A stretch of 64,000 nucleotides of DNA from Enterobacteriaceae bacterium 89 (GTDB lineage: Bacteria; Pseudomonadota; Gammaproteobacteria; Enterobacterales; Enterobacteriaceae). Each line of letters opens with the position of its first letter. The first letter of the stretch is position 1. The stretch is from contig RQJH01000003.1 in assembly GCA_014156375.1 (NCBI GenBank), forward strand, positions 1,783,799 through 1,847,798. Direction: 5' to 3'. The position numbers were made by a program, and so were the translations under genes. The notes under the pieces were generated by a model. The model saw only the letters and a list, made by a program, of their open reading frames with translations. It searched no databases and had not been told where the DNA came from. Positions 47,040 through 56,160 of this stretch are shown here, one piece after another.

Positions 47040-47438
47040 TCAGTTCGTCACTTCACTCTCTTTGTAGTAAACAGGACGAATGCTCTCATCAGTGATCCGA
47101 TAACCAATATTTTTTGAATAGCTGATAAAGTCAGCCGGTAAGCCGAGCAGCTCAAGCTTTTTGGTTAAATTATTCAGCACCTGCCACAACCGCTGTGAAG
47201 AACAGCTTAAATTATTGTCTTCCCAGACTTTCTGGATCAGCTCGTTTTTACTGACGGCCTGCTCTCGCGCATTTTTCATTAAATACAGGAACAGCTCCAG
47301 CATGGTCTTATTCAGACCAATGGTCACAAACACGATGCTTTTATCGGCATGTCGCGAAGGCAAGCGGTACAGCCTTTGATTTAAAATATCAAAGTGGATT
47401 TCACTACCGATGATAAATCCATGTAACTGATAGTCCAT
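47040..47438 (-). CDS. Small OmpR/CadC-type winged-helix protein
   Basis: 132 residues. Residues about 15-115 form a Trans_reg_C winged helix (LNKTMLELFLYLMKNAREQAVSKNELIQKVWED and SQRLWQVLNNLTKKLELLG...GYRI, in parts), as in the DNA-binding half of ToxR/CadC. There is no receiver domain and no membrane helix, so it is a stand-alone DNA-binding unit of the kind seen beside fimbrial and surface-protein genes. Low GC for the window. It is divergent from the MarT-like gene across a 506-bp gap. Confidence 0.78.
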   Translation of the reverse strand: MDYQLHGFIIGSEIHFDILNQRLYRLPSRHADKSIVFVTIGLNKTMLELFLYLMKNAREQAVSKNELIQKVWEDNNLSCSSQRLWQVLNNLTKKLELLGLPADFISYSKNIGYRITDESIRPVYYKESEVTN

Positions 47439-47944
47439 TCTTACTACCTATAATACGTTAAGGACTACTAGCACCAACACATTACGCTGCTCAATTCATT
47501 ACAGTTTGTGCGGTCTAATATAATTCAATCAATGAGACTTTCAATCTCCGTGTGGGCATGAACAATGCGCTACAACCAAGGTTAAACAATGGAATAAAGC
47601 TCCATAAAATGACATAAATGCAGATTGAAAAACCACTCAACAAGCCCTAATAAAGAGAGACGTGCCCTCAAATTTAGTCAGGTCAACACCTCAACACAAA
47701 ACAACATATTAATTATAATACGCAGTATATTGTTCCGCGCACTCAGCGGGTCAGGCATGCTCTGCGCTATACTGTTGATTCGTCACTTCACGCGCCCTCT
47801 GCTGACAGAACCCCTGAGTTGGCGTGATACAGCTTAAGCAATTAACCCCAAAAAAGGGGAGTGAAGTTAGCTGATCTCTCCTGATTCAGACGATCGTTGT
47901 CAGGCTTTATAAGTTGATATTGCACAATCTGGCGCAGTCATAAT
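47439..47944. promoter_or_regulatory. 506-bp AT-rich divergent control region of the two winged-helix genes
   Basis: No convincing gene; a 70-codon plus-strand frame at 47625 has no homology I recognise and poor codon use. Structured parts near the MarT-like gene: CCCC-AAAAAA-GGGG at 47849-47862, and ACTTCAC (about 47790) complementary to GTGAAGT (about 47865), which together could close a multi-branched leader. AT-rich DNA here would suit silencing and anti-silencing by ToxR-like proteins. Confidence 0.4.
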
Positions 47945-48727
47945 ATGAAAACCGTGTATCTAATCAATGAGATAATTTTGTTCAGCCCGGAGGAATGCAG
48001 CCTGACGCCGAAAAGCGGATGGCCGTCAGGCCGCGTCACTTTGCATGCTCCGGCAGCGGAATGTTTGCAGCTGCTGCTGACCCACGTCGGACAGCCCGTC
48101 ACCCAGAAACTCCTTTTTGCCCAGGTTTGGGAGAAAAAAGGCGCGGTGGTTTCCACCAATACGCTTTATCAAAGTATCGCGTCCATTCGTAAAGGGCTAA
48201 AAATGGCGGGGCTTGAGGAAGACATTATCCGCACTCTGCCCAAACAAGGATTTCAGTGCAACGCCAGGGTGCAGGTCGGCAATGTAAGCGATTTTATTCT
48301 TCCGGCTACCCCGATAACACAAAAGTCTTCACCGGTAGCGGCTTCCCTTTCTGCACCAGAAAAGCCAACAAGAAACCGAAAATATAGCCTTGCCGCCAGC
48401 GTCATGGTGTCGCTTTTAATGGTGTGTGCGCTGCTCTACTGGCAAAAAAATAGCGACACAGAAATCCCCGCATACTATTACCCAGCCGGGATGATTGAGC
48501 ACTGCTCGCTCTATTCTTCGTGGTCTGGTGCGGAATACAGCCAGACTGTGTTCAACGAATTACGCCAGCGTTATCCGATTCGCTGTGCCGACAGGCAGTT
48601 TGCTTATCTGACGATCAACCATTTGCAAACGGGCTCCACTCTGATTTTGTGCAATGATGAATTCAGAACGAAAGGTGTTCAGTGCCGCTCCATTATGTTC
48701 AGTGATGAAAACCATGAAGCTAAATAG
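47945..48727 (+). CDS. ToxR/CadC-like membrane-bound winged-helix regulator (MarT-like)
   Basis: 260 residues. Cytoplasmic winged helix about 5-107 (CLQLLLTHVGQPVTQKLLFAQVWEKKG, TNTLYQSIASIRKGLK, LPKQGFQC), a variable linker, one membrane helix about 148-166 (SLAASVMVSLLMVCALLYW), and a periplasmic domain of about 94 residues with four Cys. This is the one-component ToxR/CadC/MarT layout, where DNA binding responds to a periplasmic signal. A small FidL-like gene overlaps its end, as in the marT-fidL pair of Salmonella SPI-3. Target genes unknown. Confidence 0.85.
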   Translation: MKTVYLINEIILFSPEECSLTPKSGWPSGRVTLHAPAAECLQLLLTHVGQPVTQKLLFAQVWEKKGAVVSTNTLYQSIASIRKGLKMAGLEEDIIRTLPKQGFQCNARVQVGNVSDFILPATPITQKSSPVAASLSAPEKPTRNRKYSLAASVMVSLLMVCALLYWQKNSDTEIPAYYYPAGMIEHCSLYSSWSGAEYSQTVFNELRQRYPIRCADRQFAYLTINHLQTGSTLILCNDEFRTKGVQCRSIMFSDENHEAK

Positions 48728-49181
48728 CCGCCTGCTGATCGCCGGTCTCCCAATAATTACCGCCATTGCCTGTGCGACCTACGCCGCTGCTTCACACTGG
48801 CAGCAAACACATTTTTCCTGTGACAGTCAGCTGACGCTGGTCAGCGCCAAAGGGACAGAAGAAATGATTATCCACTTCAACTTTTCCGGAAAATCAGGGC
48901 GTATCGAGACTCGCGGAAAATATGTGCCGAAAAACGGTGAAGCTATCACCACCAGCAATAAAGTCGATTTTACCTTCTGGCGCGATGGAGATTCGTTGGT
49001 GATGATCTCGGATGAAACCAATAAACTGCCGAAAATAGCGCCACCGATGCTGGATGAAAGCCCGGACTTTTTTTCAACGCGGGAGCGTGGCCTGCGCCTG
49101 AAGGTGATTCAGAAGAGCGCCGGAAGCTATCTTTTTTTATACGAAGACACGCCGGGGCTCTATTGCACTGCCTCGCAGTAA
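48705..49181 (+). CDS. FidL-like inner-membrane protein
   Basis: 158 residues from 48705 (a second ATG at 48714 is possible; neither has a strong Shine-Dalgarno). One N-terminal helix (LLIAGLPIITAIACATYAA) anchors a periplasmic domain with Cys in FSCDSQLTLV and in LYCTASQ at the end, which could form a disulfide. The layout and start/end motifs match FidL-like proteins encoded after MarT-like regulators; by analogy with ToxS it may stabilise or gate the regulator. It overlaps the regulator gene by 23 bp and ends 5 bp from a convergent AraC gene. Confidence 0.72.
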   Translation: MKTMKLNSRLLIAGLPIITAIACATYAAASHWQQTHFSCDSQLTLVSAKGTEEMIIHFNFSGKSGRIETRGKYVPKNGEAITTSNKVDFTFWRDGDSLVMISDETNKLPKIAPPMLDESPDFFSTRERGLRLKVIQKSAGSYLFLYEDTPGLYCTASQ

Positions 49182-49186
49182 CGGGA

Positions 49187-50005
49187 TCAGCCGGAATTGA
49201 TGTGCTCTTTGCAGTAGCGCCTCTTCCAGCCCGCTGGCGTCAGCCCGGTATGCTTGCGGAAAACCTGGCGAAAGTAGCCGACATCGTTGAACCCGCAGCG
49301 AAGCGTGACTTCTTTCAGCGATAAGGCATCGCCAATCAATAATTTTTCAGCCGCCAGGATCCGCTGACGATGCAGGGCTTCCGTCAGCGTCAGGCGGAAA
49401 ACGCGTCGATAAACTCGCCCGAGATAATCCGCATTGCAGTGCAGCTCTTTCGCCAGCACCGAGGTAGAGAGCGGCAGATGAAACTGAGTGCGAATGATCT
49501 GCCGGGCCTTCCAGGCCAGCGCCACGCCGGGACTGTCCTTCGCCAGCTCCTCCGAGCCGGAAGCAGAAAGTTGTTGCAGCATCAGCAGCAAAATACACTC
49601 CAGCGCGATACTGCGATGGATATTCTCCTGCTCATGCAGAAACTGGCGATAAAGGGAAATCATATACTGCGGATCCCGCACCACGACCTGCTGGGGAATG
49701 CTCAGCAGAGCCTGGCGGACGGATTCCGTTTTTACCTCCAGCCATTCAAAATGCAGCCAGTAGAATTTTAAATCCGCCGGGAAAATCCCTTCCCCAACGT
49801 GCTGATGCCCCGGTCGCAGCAGCAGGCTTTCCCCCGCCTGAACCGTCAACAGCTTCCCTTCCTCCCGGATTTGCAGCTCACCGCGCTCGACGAAGATCAG
49901 CTCCCAGGACGTGAGCCTTCGCGCCGGATGGCTACCCACCCCGCGTGAAATGAACAGCCCGCCGTTCTGCACCTGAATCGGAAATGCTATGGATAATTCG
50001 AGCAT
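49187..50005 (-). CDS. AraC-family regulator of the GH127 locus
   Basis: 272 residues. N-terminal cupin-like sugar-sensing half (WELIFVERGELQIREEGKLL, LLLRPGHQHVGEG) and C-terminal AraC helix-turn-helix pair about 170-265 (LPLSTSVLAKELHCNADYLGRVYRR and LKEVTLRCGFNDVGYFRQVFRKHTG, in parts). It is divergent from the GPH transporter and GH127 genes, the classical place for a substrate-specific activator; L-arabinose or a short arabinooligosaccharide is the likely inducer. Confidence 0.85.
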   Translation of the reverse strand: MLELSIAFPIQVQNGGLFISRGVGSHPARRLTSWELIFVERGELQIREEGKLLTVQAGESLLLRPGHQHVGEGIFPADLKFYWLHFEWLEVKTESVRQALLSIPQQVVVRDPQYMISLYRQFLHEQENIHRSIALECILLLMLQQLSASGSEELAKDSPGVALAWKARQIIRTQFHLPLSTSVLAKELHCNADYLGRVYRRVFRLTLTEALHRQRILAAEKLLIGDALSLKEVTLRCGFNDVGYFRQVFRKHTGLTPAGWKRRYCKEHINSG

Positions 50006-50253
50006 GGATATTCACTTTCTCGCTTTCTGTGCCTGTATATCGTCTCTTTGTTGATGATTATTAACTAAAAACCGCATTATCTCCCGATCGCGATCACAGT
50101 TTACGCCGCAGGTCGGAATCGTCACTTTTTTATACTTTTCCCTTCCCTTGTCAGGCGGAAGGAGCCGGGCAGAATAAATCAGGTACCTGATCACTAAACT
50201 CATAAGCCCGCCCGAGGCGGGTCACGCACTCTGACCTACGTAAGGAGTTTTCC

Positions 50254-51654
50254 ATGACTTCTGCACCGATTACGCAAACCGATATTGCCCAACGAGCAGC
50301 CAATGAGACGCTGTCTCTGCGGGAAAAAGTCGGTTACGGACTGGGGGACGCCGGCGGTACGGTGATCACCTGTCTGATCATGAACTTTCTGACCTTTTTC
50401 TACACCGATGTCTTCGGCCTGACGCCAGCGCTGGTCGGCACGCTGTTTATCGCCCTCCGGGTCTTTGACGCCATCTCCGATCCCATCATGGGAGTGATTG
50501 CCGACCGCACTCAGAGCCGCTGGGGGCGCTTTCGCCCGTGGCAGCTGTGGATTGCCGTTCCCATCGGCATCATCGGCGTGCTGACTTTCACCGTACCCGA
50601 CGTCAGCATGAGCATGAAAATCGTCTGGGCGTTCGGCACCTATCTGCTGCTGTCCGTGAGCTACACCGCCATCAACGTGCCCTACTGCGCATTGATCAAC
50701 ACCATGACCACCCGCCATTCGGAAGTTCTGTCCTGTCAGTCCTGGCGCTTTGTGCTGTGCGGTCTGGCTGGTTTTCTGGTCTCCGTTGGCCTGCCGTGGA
50801 TGGTTTCCACGCTCGGCAACGGCAATGCCGCCCACGGTTATCAGATGGGCGTCGGCATTCTTTGCGCGGTGGCGGTAGTAATGTTCCTGTGCTGCTTCTT
50901 CTGGGTGCGTGAACGCGTCCCGTTGGATGCGATGGGGAAATTTACCCTGCGCGAACACATCGCCGGGTTGCGTAAAAACGATCAGCTGCTGCTGATGCTG
51001 CTGATGTCATTCCTGCTAATCAACGTCTTCAACATCCGTGGCGGTGGCTATATGTACTTCATCACCTACGTGCTGAAGGGCAGCACCGCCTACACTTCGC
51101 TGTTCTTCACCATGGTGACGTTCGCCTCGATTCTGGGTTCGGTGCTCGTCAATCCGCTGTCAAAAAGGATTGATACCGTCAAACTTTATTACCACACCAA
51201 CCTCGTGCTGGCCGCGCTGGCGGTGCTGATGTGGTTCCTGCCGACCGGCCCGGCGTGGCAGACCCTGTGGCTGGCGGTGATCCTCGGCAACGGTATTATT
51301 CTGGGCTTCACACTGCCGCTGCACTTTGCGCTGATGGCCTTTGCCGATGACTACGGCGAGTGGAAAACCGGGGTGCGCTCCTCCGGCATGAATTTCGCCT
51401 TCAACCTGTTCTGCATCAAGCTCGCCTGGGCCTCCAGCGCGGGGATCATCAGCCTGGTGTTTATCTTTGTCGCCTATCAGCCCGGCGCGGGCAACCAGAC
51501 CGCCGCTTCGCTTAGCGGCATGACCGCCATGGAGACGCTGCTGCCTGCGCTGTTCCACCTGTTGCTGGCGTTCACCATTCGCGCCTGCAAACTCAATAAT
51601 CCGATGATGTCGCGCATCAGCACCGATCTGCGCGCACGCCATGTTCAGCCTTAA
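50254..51654 (+). CDS. GPH-family glycoside/pentoside:cation symporter
   Basis: 466 residues, about 12 membrane helices. GPH hallmarks: [20 protein letters not shown] at the start, [25 protein letters not shown] in loop 2-3 and [16 protein letters not shown] mid-protein. Relatives are MelB, XylP and YicJ. AAGGAG precedes the start. Ten bases separate its stop from the GH127 ATG, so transporter and hydrolase are one operon; the substrate is likely an arabinofuranosyl di- or oligosaccharide. Confidence 0.9.
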   Translation: MTSAPITQTDIAQRAANETLSLREKVGYGLGDAGGTVITCLIMNFLTFFYTDVFGLTPALVGTLFIALRVFDAISDPIMGVIADRTQSRWGRFRPWQLWIAVPIGIIGVLTFTVPDVSMSMKIVWAFGTYLLLSVSYTAINVPYCALINTMTTRHSEVLSCQSWRFVLCGLAGFLVSVGLPWMVSTLGNGNAAHGYQMGVGILCAVAVVMFLCCFFWVRERVPLDAMGKFTLREHIAGLRKNDQLLLMLLMSFLLINVFNIRGGGYMYFITYVLKGSTAYTSLFFTMVTFASILGSVLVNPLSKRIDTVKLYYHTNLVLAALAVLMWFLPTGPAWQTLWLAVILGNGIILGFTLPLHFALMAFADDYGEWKTGVRSSGMNFAFNLFCIKLAWASSAGIISLVFIFVAYQPGAGNQTAASLSGMTAMETLLPALFHLLLAFTIRACKLNNPMMSRISTDLRARHVQP

Positions 51655-51664
51655 GGAGAACGTT

Positions 51665-53620
51665 ATGTCTGTGATGGAAGTCGATCTGCATAAGCTTAAA
51701 GTCAGCGATCCGTTCCTAGGCCAGTATCAGCAGCTGGTTCGTGACGTGGTGATTCCCTACCAGTGGGACGCGCTTAACGATCGCATCGCGGAAGCCGATC
51801 CGAGCCACGCTATCGAAAATTTCCGCATTGCTGCCGGGCTACAGGAAGGCGAGTTCTACGGCATGGTCTTTCAGGACAGCGACGTGGCGAAATGGCTGGA
51901 GGCCGTTGCCTGGTCGCTGTGTCAGAAGCCCGATGCGGAGCTGGAAAAAACTGCCGATGAGGTGATCGAACTGGTGGCCGCCGCCCAGTGCGAAGACGGC
52001 TATCTCAACACGTATTTCACCGTCAAAGCGCCGGAGGAGCGCTGGACTAACCTGGCAGAATGCCACGAGCTTTACTGCGCCGGGCACATGATTGAAGCGG
52101 GCGTGGCGTTTTTCCAGGCCGCCGGCAAACGCCGTTTGTTAGAAGTGGTCTGCAAGCTGGCCGATCATATCGACAGCGTCTTTGGTCCGGGTGAAAACCA
52201 GCTGCACGGCTACCCGGGTCATCCGGAAATTGAGCTGGCGCTGATGCGCCTGTATGAAGTCACGCAGGAGCCACGTTATCAGGCGCTGGTGAATTACTTT
52301 GTTGAGGAACGAGGCACACAGCCGCACTTCTACGACATCGAATACGAGAAGCGCGGCAAAACCTCTTACTGGAACACCTACGGCCCGGCGTGGATGGTGC
52401 AGGACAAACCCTACAGCCAGGCGCATCAGCCCATCGCAGAACAGCAAACGGCCATCGGCCATGCGGTGCGCTTTGTGTATCTGATGACCGGCGTGGCGCA
52501 TCTGGCAAGGCTCAGCAACGACGAAGGCAAGCGTCAGGACTGTTTGCGACTGTGGAACAATATGGCACAGCGGCAGCTATACATCACCGGCGGAATTGGC
52601 TCACAGAGCAGCGGCGAAGCCTTCAGTAGCGACTACGATCTGCCAAACGACACCGTGTACGCTGAAAGCTGCGCCTCTATCGGCCTGATGATGTTCGCCC
52701 GCCGGATGCTGGAAATGGAAGCCGATAGCCAGTACGCCGACGTGATGGAGCGCGCGCTGTACAACACCGTGCTCGGCGGCATGGCGCTCGATGGCAAGCA
52801 CTTCTTCTACGTTAACCCGCTGGAAGTGCATCCAAAATCACTGAAATTTAATCACATCTACGATCACGTTAAACCGGTGCGTCAGCGGTGGTTCGGCTGT
52901 GCCTGCTGCCCGCCGAACATCGCTCGGGTGCTGACATCGCTCGGACATTACATCTACACCCCTCGCGAAGACGCGCTGTACATCAACCTGTATGTTGGCA
53001 ACAGCGCCGAAGTGGCCGTGGGCGACGAAACGCTGCGCCTGCGTATCAGCGGCAATTTCCCGTGGCAGGAAAAGGTGACCATTGCTATCGATTCACCAAA
53101 AGCCGTGCAGCATACCCTGGCGCTGCGCCTGCCGGACTGGTGCGCTGCGCCGCAGGTCACGCTTAACGGGGCTGAAGTGGCAAAGGATATTCGCAAAGGC
53201 TATCTGCACATCAACCGCCGCTGGCAGGAAGGCGATACCCTCACGCTGACCCTGCCGATGCCGGTACGCCGAATTTACGGCAATCCGCTGGTACGCCATG
53301 TGGCGGGAAAAGTGGCGATCCAGCGCGGTCCGTTGGTCTATTGCCTCGAACAGGCGGATAACGGGGAGGATCTGCATAACCTGTGGCTGCCAGAAAACAC
53401 GAGCTTTAACACGTTCGAAGGCAAAGGTCTGTTTGCCCATAAGGTCCTGATTCAGGCCGATGGCGTTCGCCAGTCCTCAGAGAAACCAGAACAACAGCCA
53501 CTGTGGCACTACGACTGCGCTCCTGGCACAAAACAATCGCAAACGCTGACCTTTATCCCATGGTTCAGCTGGGCCAATCGCGGCGAAGGGGAAATGCGTA
53601 TTTGGGTGAATGAGGGATAA
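51665..53620 (+). CDS. GH127 beta-L-arabinofuranosidase (cytoplasmic)
   Basis: 651 residues from the ATG at 51665 (AAGGAG upstream); an earlier ATG at 51641 overlaps the transporter gene. The residues shown in Bifidobacterium HypBA1 to build the Zn-Cys active site have counterparts at constant offsets: Glu318, Glu334 and Cys336 (VYAESCASIG), and Cys412/Cys414/Cys415 (FGCACCPPN). These would be the acid, zinc ligands and nucleophilic Cys. No signal peptide, so it acts on imported substrate, releasing L-arabinose from beta-linked arabinofuranosides such as those of plant hydroxyproline-rich glycoproteins. Followed by a REP pair. Confidence 0.9.
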   Translation: MSVMEVDLHKLKVSDPFLGQYQQLVRDVVIPYQWDALNDRIAEADPSHAIENFRIAAGLQEGEFYGMVFQDSDVAKWLEAVAWSLCQKPDAELEKTADEVIELVAAAQCEDGYLNTYFTVKAPEERWTNLAECHELYCAGHMIEAGVAFFQAAGKRRLLEVVCKLADHIDSVFGPGENQLHGYPGHPEIELALMRLYEVTQEPRYQALVNYFVEERGTQPHFYDIEYEKRGKTSYWNTYGPAWMVQDKPYSQAHQPIAEQQTAIGHAVRFVYLMTGVAHLARLSNDEGKRQDCLRLWNNMAQRQLYITGGIGSQSSGEAFSSDYDLPNDTVYAESCASIGLMMFARRMLEMEADSQYADVMERALYNTVLGGMALDGKHFFYVNPLEVHPKSLKFNHIYDHVKPVRQRWFGCACCPPNIARVLTSLGHYIYTPREDALYINLYVGNSAEVAVGDETLRLRISGNFPWQEKVTIAIDSPKAVQHTLALRLPDWCAAPQVTLNGAEVAKDIRKGYLHINRRWQEGDTLTLTLPMPVRRIYGNPLVRHVAGKVAIQRGPLVYCLEQADNGEDLHNLWLPENTSFNTFEGKGLFAHKVLIQADGVRQSSEKPEQQPLWHYDCAPGTKQSQTLTFIPWFSWANRGEGEMRIWVNEG

Positions 53621-53631
53621 TGACCAAACAC

Positions 53632-53713
53632 ATGCCCGGCGGCGCTGCGCTTGCACGGACCTACAGTCAACGTTTGGTTTTGTAGGTCCGGTAAGCTTAG
53701 CGCCACCGGGCAA
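53632..53713. repeat. Inverted REP pair (BIME), left flank of rayT
   Basis: GCCCGGCGGCGCTGCGCTTG...GGACCTAC and GTAGGTCCGGTAAGC...CGCCACCGGGC are opposed units ending one base before the rayT stop codon. Confidence 0.88.
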
Positions 53714-54205
53714 TTAAGTTCGCTCTCCAGCCGCAAACTCAGTGACGTCCCCAGCCCAATCTAACGGATAGATCCCAGTACCAACATCACGGTGAAAACT
53801 TGAAAAAGGCCATTCCCTTACCTGCATGACCCAACCATGCTTCACCGGATTAATGTAGACATAATCAATATGCCGTCGGTAGTCCTCATCATCCTGGATA
53901 GTGTGCTCCCAAAAATGAGGCTGCCAGATACCGCTCAGACCTGCATCACGGGTGAATATTTTTTTGATGTCACGCCAGCGACCAGAAAAATCGCAGTCAT
54001 TTTCAGGCAACGTCCAGATGCAGTGCATATGTTCAGGTAAAACAACCCAGGCATCGATAAAAAACGGTTTTCGGCGCTTCACTTGTGCTACGGAATTTCT
54101 CAGGGTCGCAATTTGTTCGACTAACAAAGCACTTTGCCTGTTGCGCAGATTGACGGTGAAAAACCATGTGCCGCCTTTTACGTAATTTCGACGGTAATTT
54201 GACAT
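53714..54205 (-). CDS. rayT: RAYT, REP-associated tyrosine transposase
   Basis: 163 residues from the ATG at 54205 (AAGGAG 7 bases upstream). Y1-HUH fold: the metal-binding pair His59-Met-His61 lies in LPEHMHCIWTLPE and the nucleophile is most likely Tyr115 in RHIDYVYINPVKHG. The start YRRNYVKGGTWFFTVNL is the family signature (IS200/IS605-related TnpA_REP). Such proteins nick REP DNA and are thought to spread REPs. Inverted REP pairs lie within 20 bp on each side, so this is a complete REPtron-like unit. All catalytic residues look intact. Confidence 0.93.
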   Translation of the reverse strand: MSNYRRNYVKGGTWFFTVNLRNRQSALLVEQIATLRNSVAQVKRRKPFFIDAWVVLPEHMHCIWTLPENDCDFSGRWRDIKKIFTRDAGLSGIWQPHFWEHTIQDDEDYRRHIDYVYINPVKHGWVMQVREWPFSSFHRDVGTGIYPLDWAGDVTEFAAGERT

Positions 54206-54222
54206 TGCAACGCTCCTTATCA

Positions 54223-54295
54223 ATGCCCGGTGGCGCTTCGCTTACGCGGGCCTACAATAACGTAGGTCCAGCAAGCGTAGCGCCGCTGGGCAAGC
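54223..54295. repeat. Inverted REP pair (BIME), right flank of rayT
   Basis: GCCCGGTGGCGCTTCGCTTACGCGGGCCTAC-type unit, short spacer, then GTAGGTCCAGCAAGCGTAGCGCCGCTGGGC in the opposite orientation (quoted in part from the sequence). It starts 17 bp upstream of the rayT ATG. Confidence 0.88.
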
Positions 54296-54447
54296 ATCCC
54301 ACAGCCACAATATCGACTTTAAAACCTCCGAACAGCCATCTCATGAGCAATCATCGGAGTGCTACGCAAAAAATTAACCCTATAAGCTGACCCGAACTCT
54401 GCCTCCTCCCCCCGTTTGTCAATTTGTGTGCTTTGCGCTGACGTAAT

Positions 54448-54490
54448 TTGACAATTGATGCCCAGGCAGTAATCATTATTCTGATTACTG
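54448..54490 (+). promoter_or_regulatory. Promoter and 9-bp inverted-repeat operator of the MarR/emr-like operon
   Basis: A TTGACA -35 at 54448-54453 is followed after 16 bp by TAATCA (54470-54475). CAGTAATCA-TTATTC-TGATTACTG (54467-54490) is a perfect 9-bp inverted repeat covering the -10, as expected of an autorepressed MarR-type gene whose start codon is 15 bp further on. Confidence 0.75.
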
Positions 54491-54504
54491 ACCAGGCAGC
54501 TATT

Positions 54505-54957
54505 ATGACAACCCCCACTGATTCCAATAAAAACCTGCATCTCGGTTTGCTGTTTCATCTGGCAAACCAGTTCAAGGACCAGCTTATCGGCCACTACTTT
54601 TCCGGCGCGGGTATTACCGCGGCGCAATTTAAGGTGCTGATTAATATCTATAAGGGCAACACCAGCCCTGCGGAAATCTGTAAGAGCTTGCAGATGGATA
54701 CCGGTGCCATGAGCCGGATGGTCGAGCGGATGGTGAAAAGCGATCTGATTGAACGACACCGCAATTCGCAGGATAAGCGCCAGGTCATTCTGGCGCTGAC
54801 GGCCAAAGGCCAGACGCTGTGCAACGCGTTTCAGAATGAAGCGCTGAAAAGCATTCTGGCGGAGCTGACTGCCCGCCTGACGCCCGAAGAGTCCCACCAG
54901 CTGACAGAACTGCTAATCAAAATGCTGCCGGATGAATTCACGGCCCCCCATCGCTAA
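54505..54957 (+). CDS. MarR-family repressor of the adjacent multidrug pump
   Basis: 150 residues from the ATG at 54505. Winged helix-turn-helix about 35-110: ITAAQFKVLINIYKGNTSPAEICKSLQMDTGAMSRMVERM and the wing RHRNSQDKRQVILALTAKG (in parts). The DxR wing motif (QDKRQ) is present. MarR/EmrR dimers bind phenolic or lipophilic ligands and release DNA. It is 14 bp from the emrA-like gene with an operator over its own promoter, so it is very likely the local pump repressor. Confidence 0.9.
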   Translation: MTTPTDSNKNLHLGLLFHLANQFKDQLIGHYFSGAGITAAQFKVLINIYKGNTSPAEICKSLQMDTGAMSRMVERMVKSDLIERHRNSQDKRQVILALTAKGQTLCNAFQNEALKSILAELTARLTPEESHQLTELLIKMLPDEFTAPHR

Positions 54958-54971
54958 TAAGGCCACTCGCT

Positions 54972-56150
54972 ATGTCTATGGAAAATACCGCTCCGGCACC
55001 GGAAAAGCGCCCGAGCAAACGCAAACGTAATTTCGCGATCCTGTTCCTGATTCTGATACTGATCGCCGCCGGCTGTCTGGCCTGGTATCTGCTGTATGCG
55101 CGCTTTTACGAAACCACCGACGATGCCTACGTCAACGGAAACCAGGTGACGCTGACGCCGCAAATTGCGGGCACGGTCACTCAGGTTACCGTCGATGAGG
55201 GTGATTACGTGCAGAAAGGCCAGCCGCTGGTGCTGCTTGACCCAAGCGACACTGAAATCGCGCTCCAGCAGGCCGAGGCGAATCTGGCGAATACCGTGCG
55301 TCAGGTGCGTGGTCTGTACAGCACCGCTGAAAACTATCGCGCCCAGGTCGCAGCTAAAAAAGTGGCGCTGCAAACGGCGCAAAGTGATTACGCAAGACGC
55401 GTGAAAATCGCCAATTCTGGCGCTATCGCGATAGAAGATCTGGCGCATTACCGTGATGCGGTCACCAGTGCCCAGAGCGATTTGCTCTCTGCCGAACAGG
55501 CGCTGAAAACCAATCAGGCAATGGTTGATGATACCGTGATCGACAGCCATCCGGAGATTAAAACCGCCGTCGCCACCCTGCGTCAGCGCTATCTGGATAA
55601 CTCACGTAGCACCATCGTTGCGCCTGTAAGCGGCTACGTCGCGAAACGCGCGGTTCAGCTGGGTATGCGCGTCACTTCTGGTACGACATTGCTGTCCATC
55701 GTGCCGCTCAACGAAGTGTGGGTGGATGCCAACTTCAAAGAGAGTCAGATGCAGGATATGCGTTTAGGTCAGAAAGTGACGCTGAATGCCGACCTGTACG
55801 GCGATGACGTGCAGTATCAGGGCATCATCACCAGCCTTGGGATCGGCACCGGCAGCGCGTTCTCGCTGCTGCCTGCGCAGAACGCCAGCGGCAACTGGAT
55901 CAAGATTGTTCAGCGTCTGCCGGTGCGCATCATCCTCGATCCGCACGACATGCAGAAACATCCACTGCGTATTGGCCTGTCGATGAACGCCCGCGTCGAT
56001 ATTCGCAATCTTGATGGTCACCTGCTGCCGCAAAAAACCGTCGAACAGCCGCGATTTACCACCGATGTGTATGAAACACCGATGGCAGCAGCCGACAAAC
56101 TGGTGGCTAAAATCCTTCATGACAACAGCAGCGCTGTAGCCCAGCGCTAA
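54972..56150 (+). CDS. EmrA-like membrane fusion protein
   Basis: 392 residues. One N-terminal membrane helix about 24-43, then the HlyD/EmrA layout: beta-barrel and lipoyl half (FYETTDDAYVNGNQVTLTPQ, GDYVQKGQPLVLLDP), a coiled-coil hairpin about 100-205, and the second lipoyl half with NEVWVDANFKESQM and GTGSAFSLLPAQNASGNWIKIVQRLPVRI, the latter nearly identical to E. coli EmrA. It bridges the inner-membrane pump to a TolC-type channel. It is a paralogue of, not the same locus as, E. coli emrA. Confidence 0.92.
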   Translation: MSMENTAPAPEKRPSKRKRNFAILFLILILIAAGCLAWYLLYARFYETTDDAYVNGNQVTLTPQIAGTVTQVTVDEGDYVQKGQPLVLLDPSDTEIALQQAEANLANTVRQVRGLYSTAENYRAQVAAKKVALQTAQSDYARRVKIANSGAIAIEDLAHYRDAVTSAQSDLLSAEQALKTNQAMVDDTVIDSHPEIKTAVATLRQRYLDNSRSTIVAPVSGYVAKRAVQLGMRVTSGTTLLSIVPLNEVWVDANFKESQMQDMRLGQKVTLNADLYGDDVQYQGIITSLGIGTGSAFSLLPAQNASGNWIKIVQRLPVRIILDPHDMQKHPLRIGLSMNARVDIRNLDGHLLPQKTVEQPRFTTDVYETPMAAADKLVAKILHDNSSAVAQR

Positions 56151-56160
56151 GAGAGAAGCT

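Noticed and set aside
47625-47837. 70-codon plus-strand frame in the winged-helix divergent region
   Set aside because: Low-complexity start, no recognised homology and no clear Shine-Dalgarno; the tail overlaps structured DNA.
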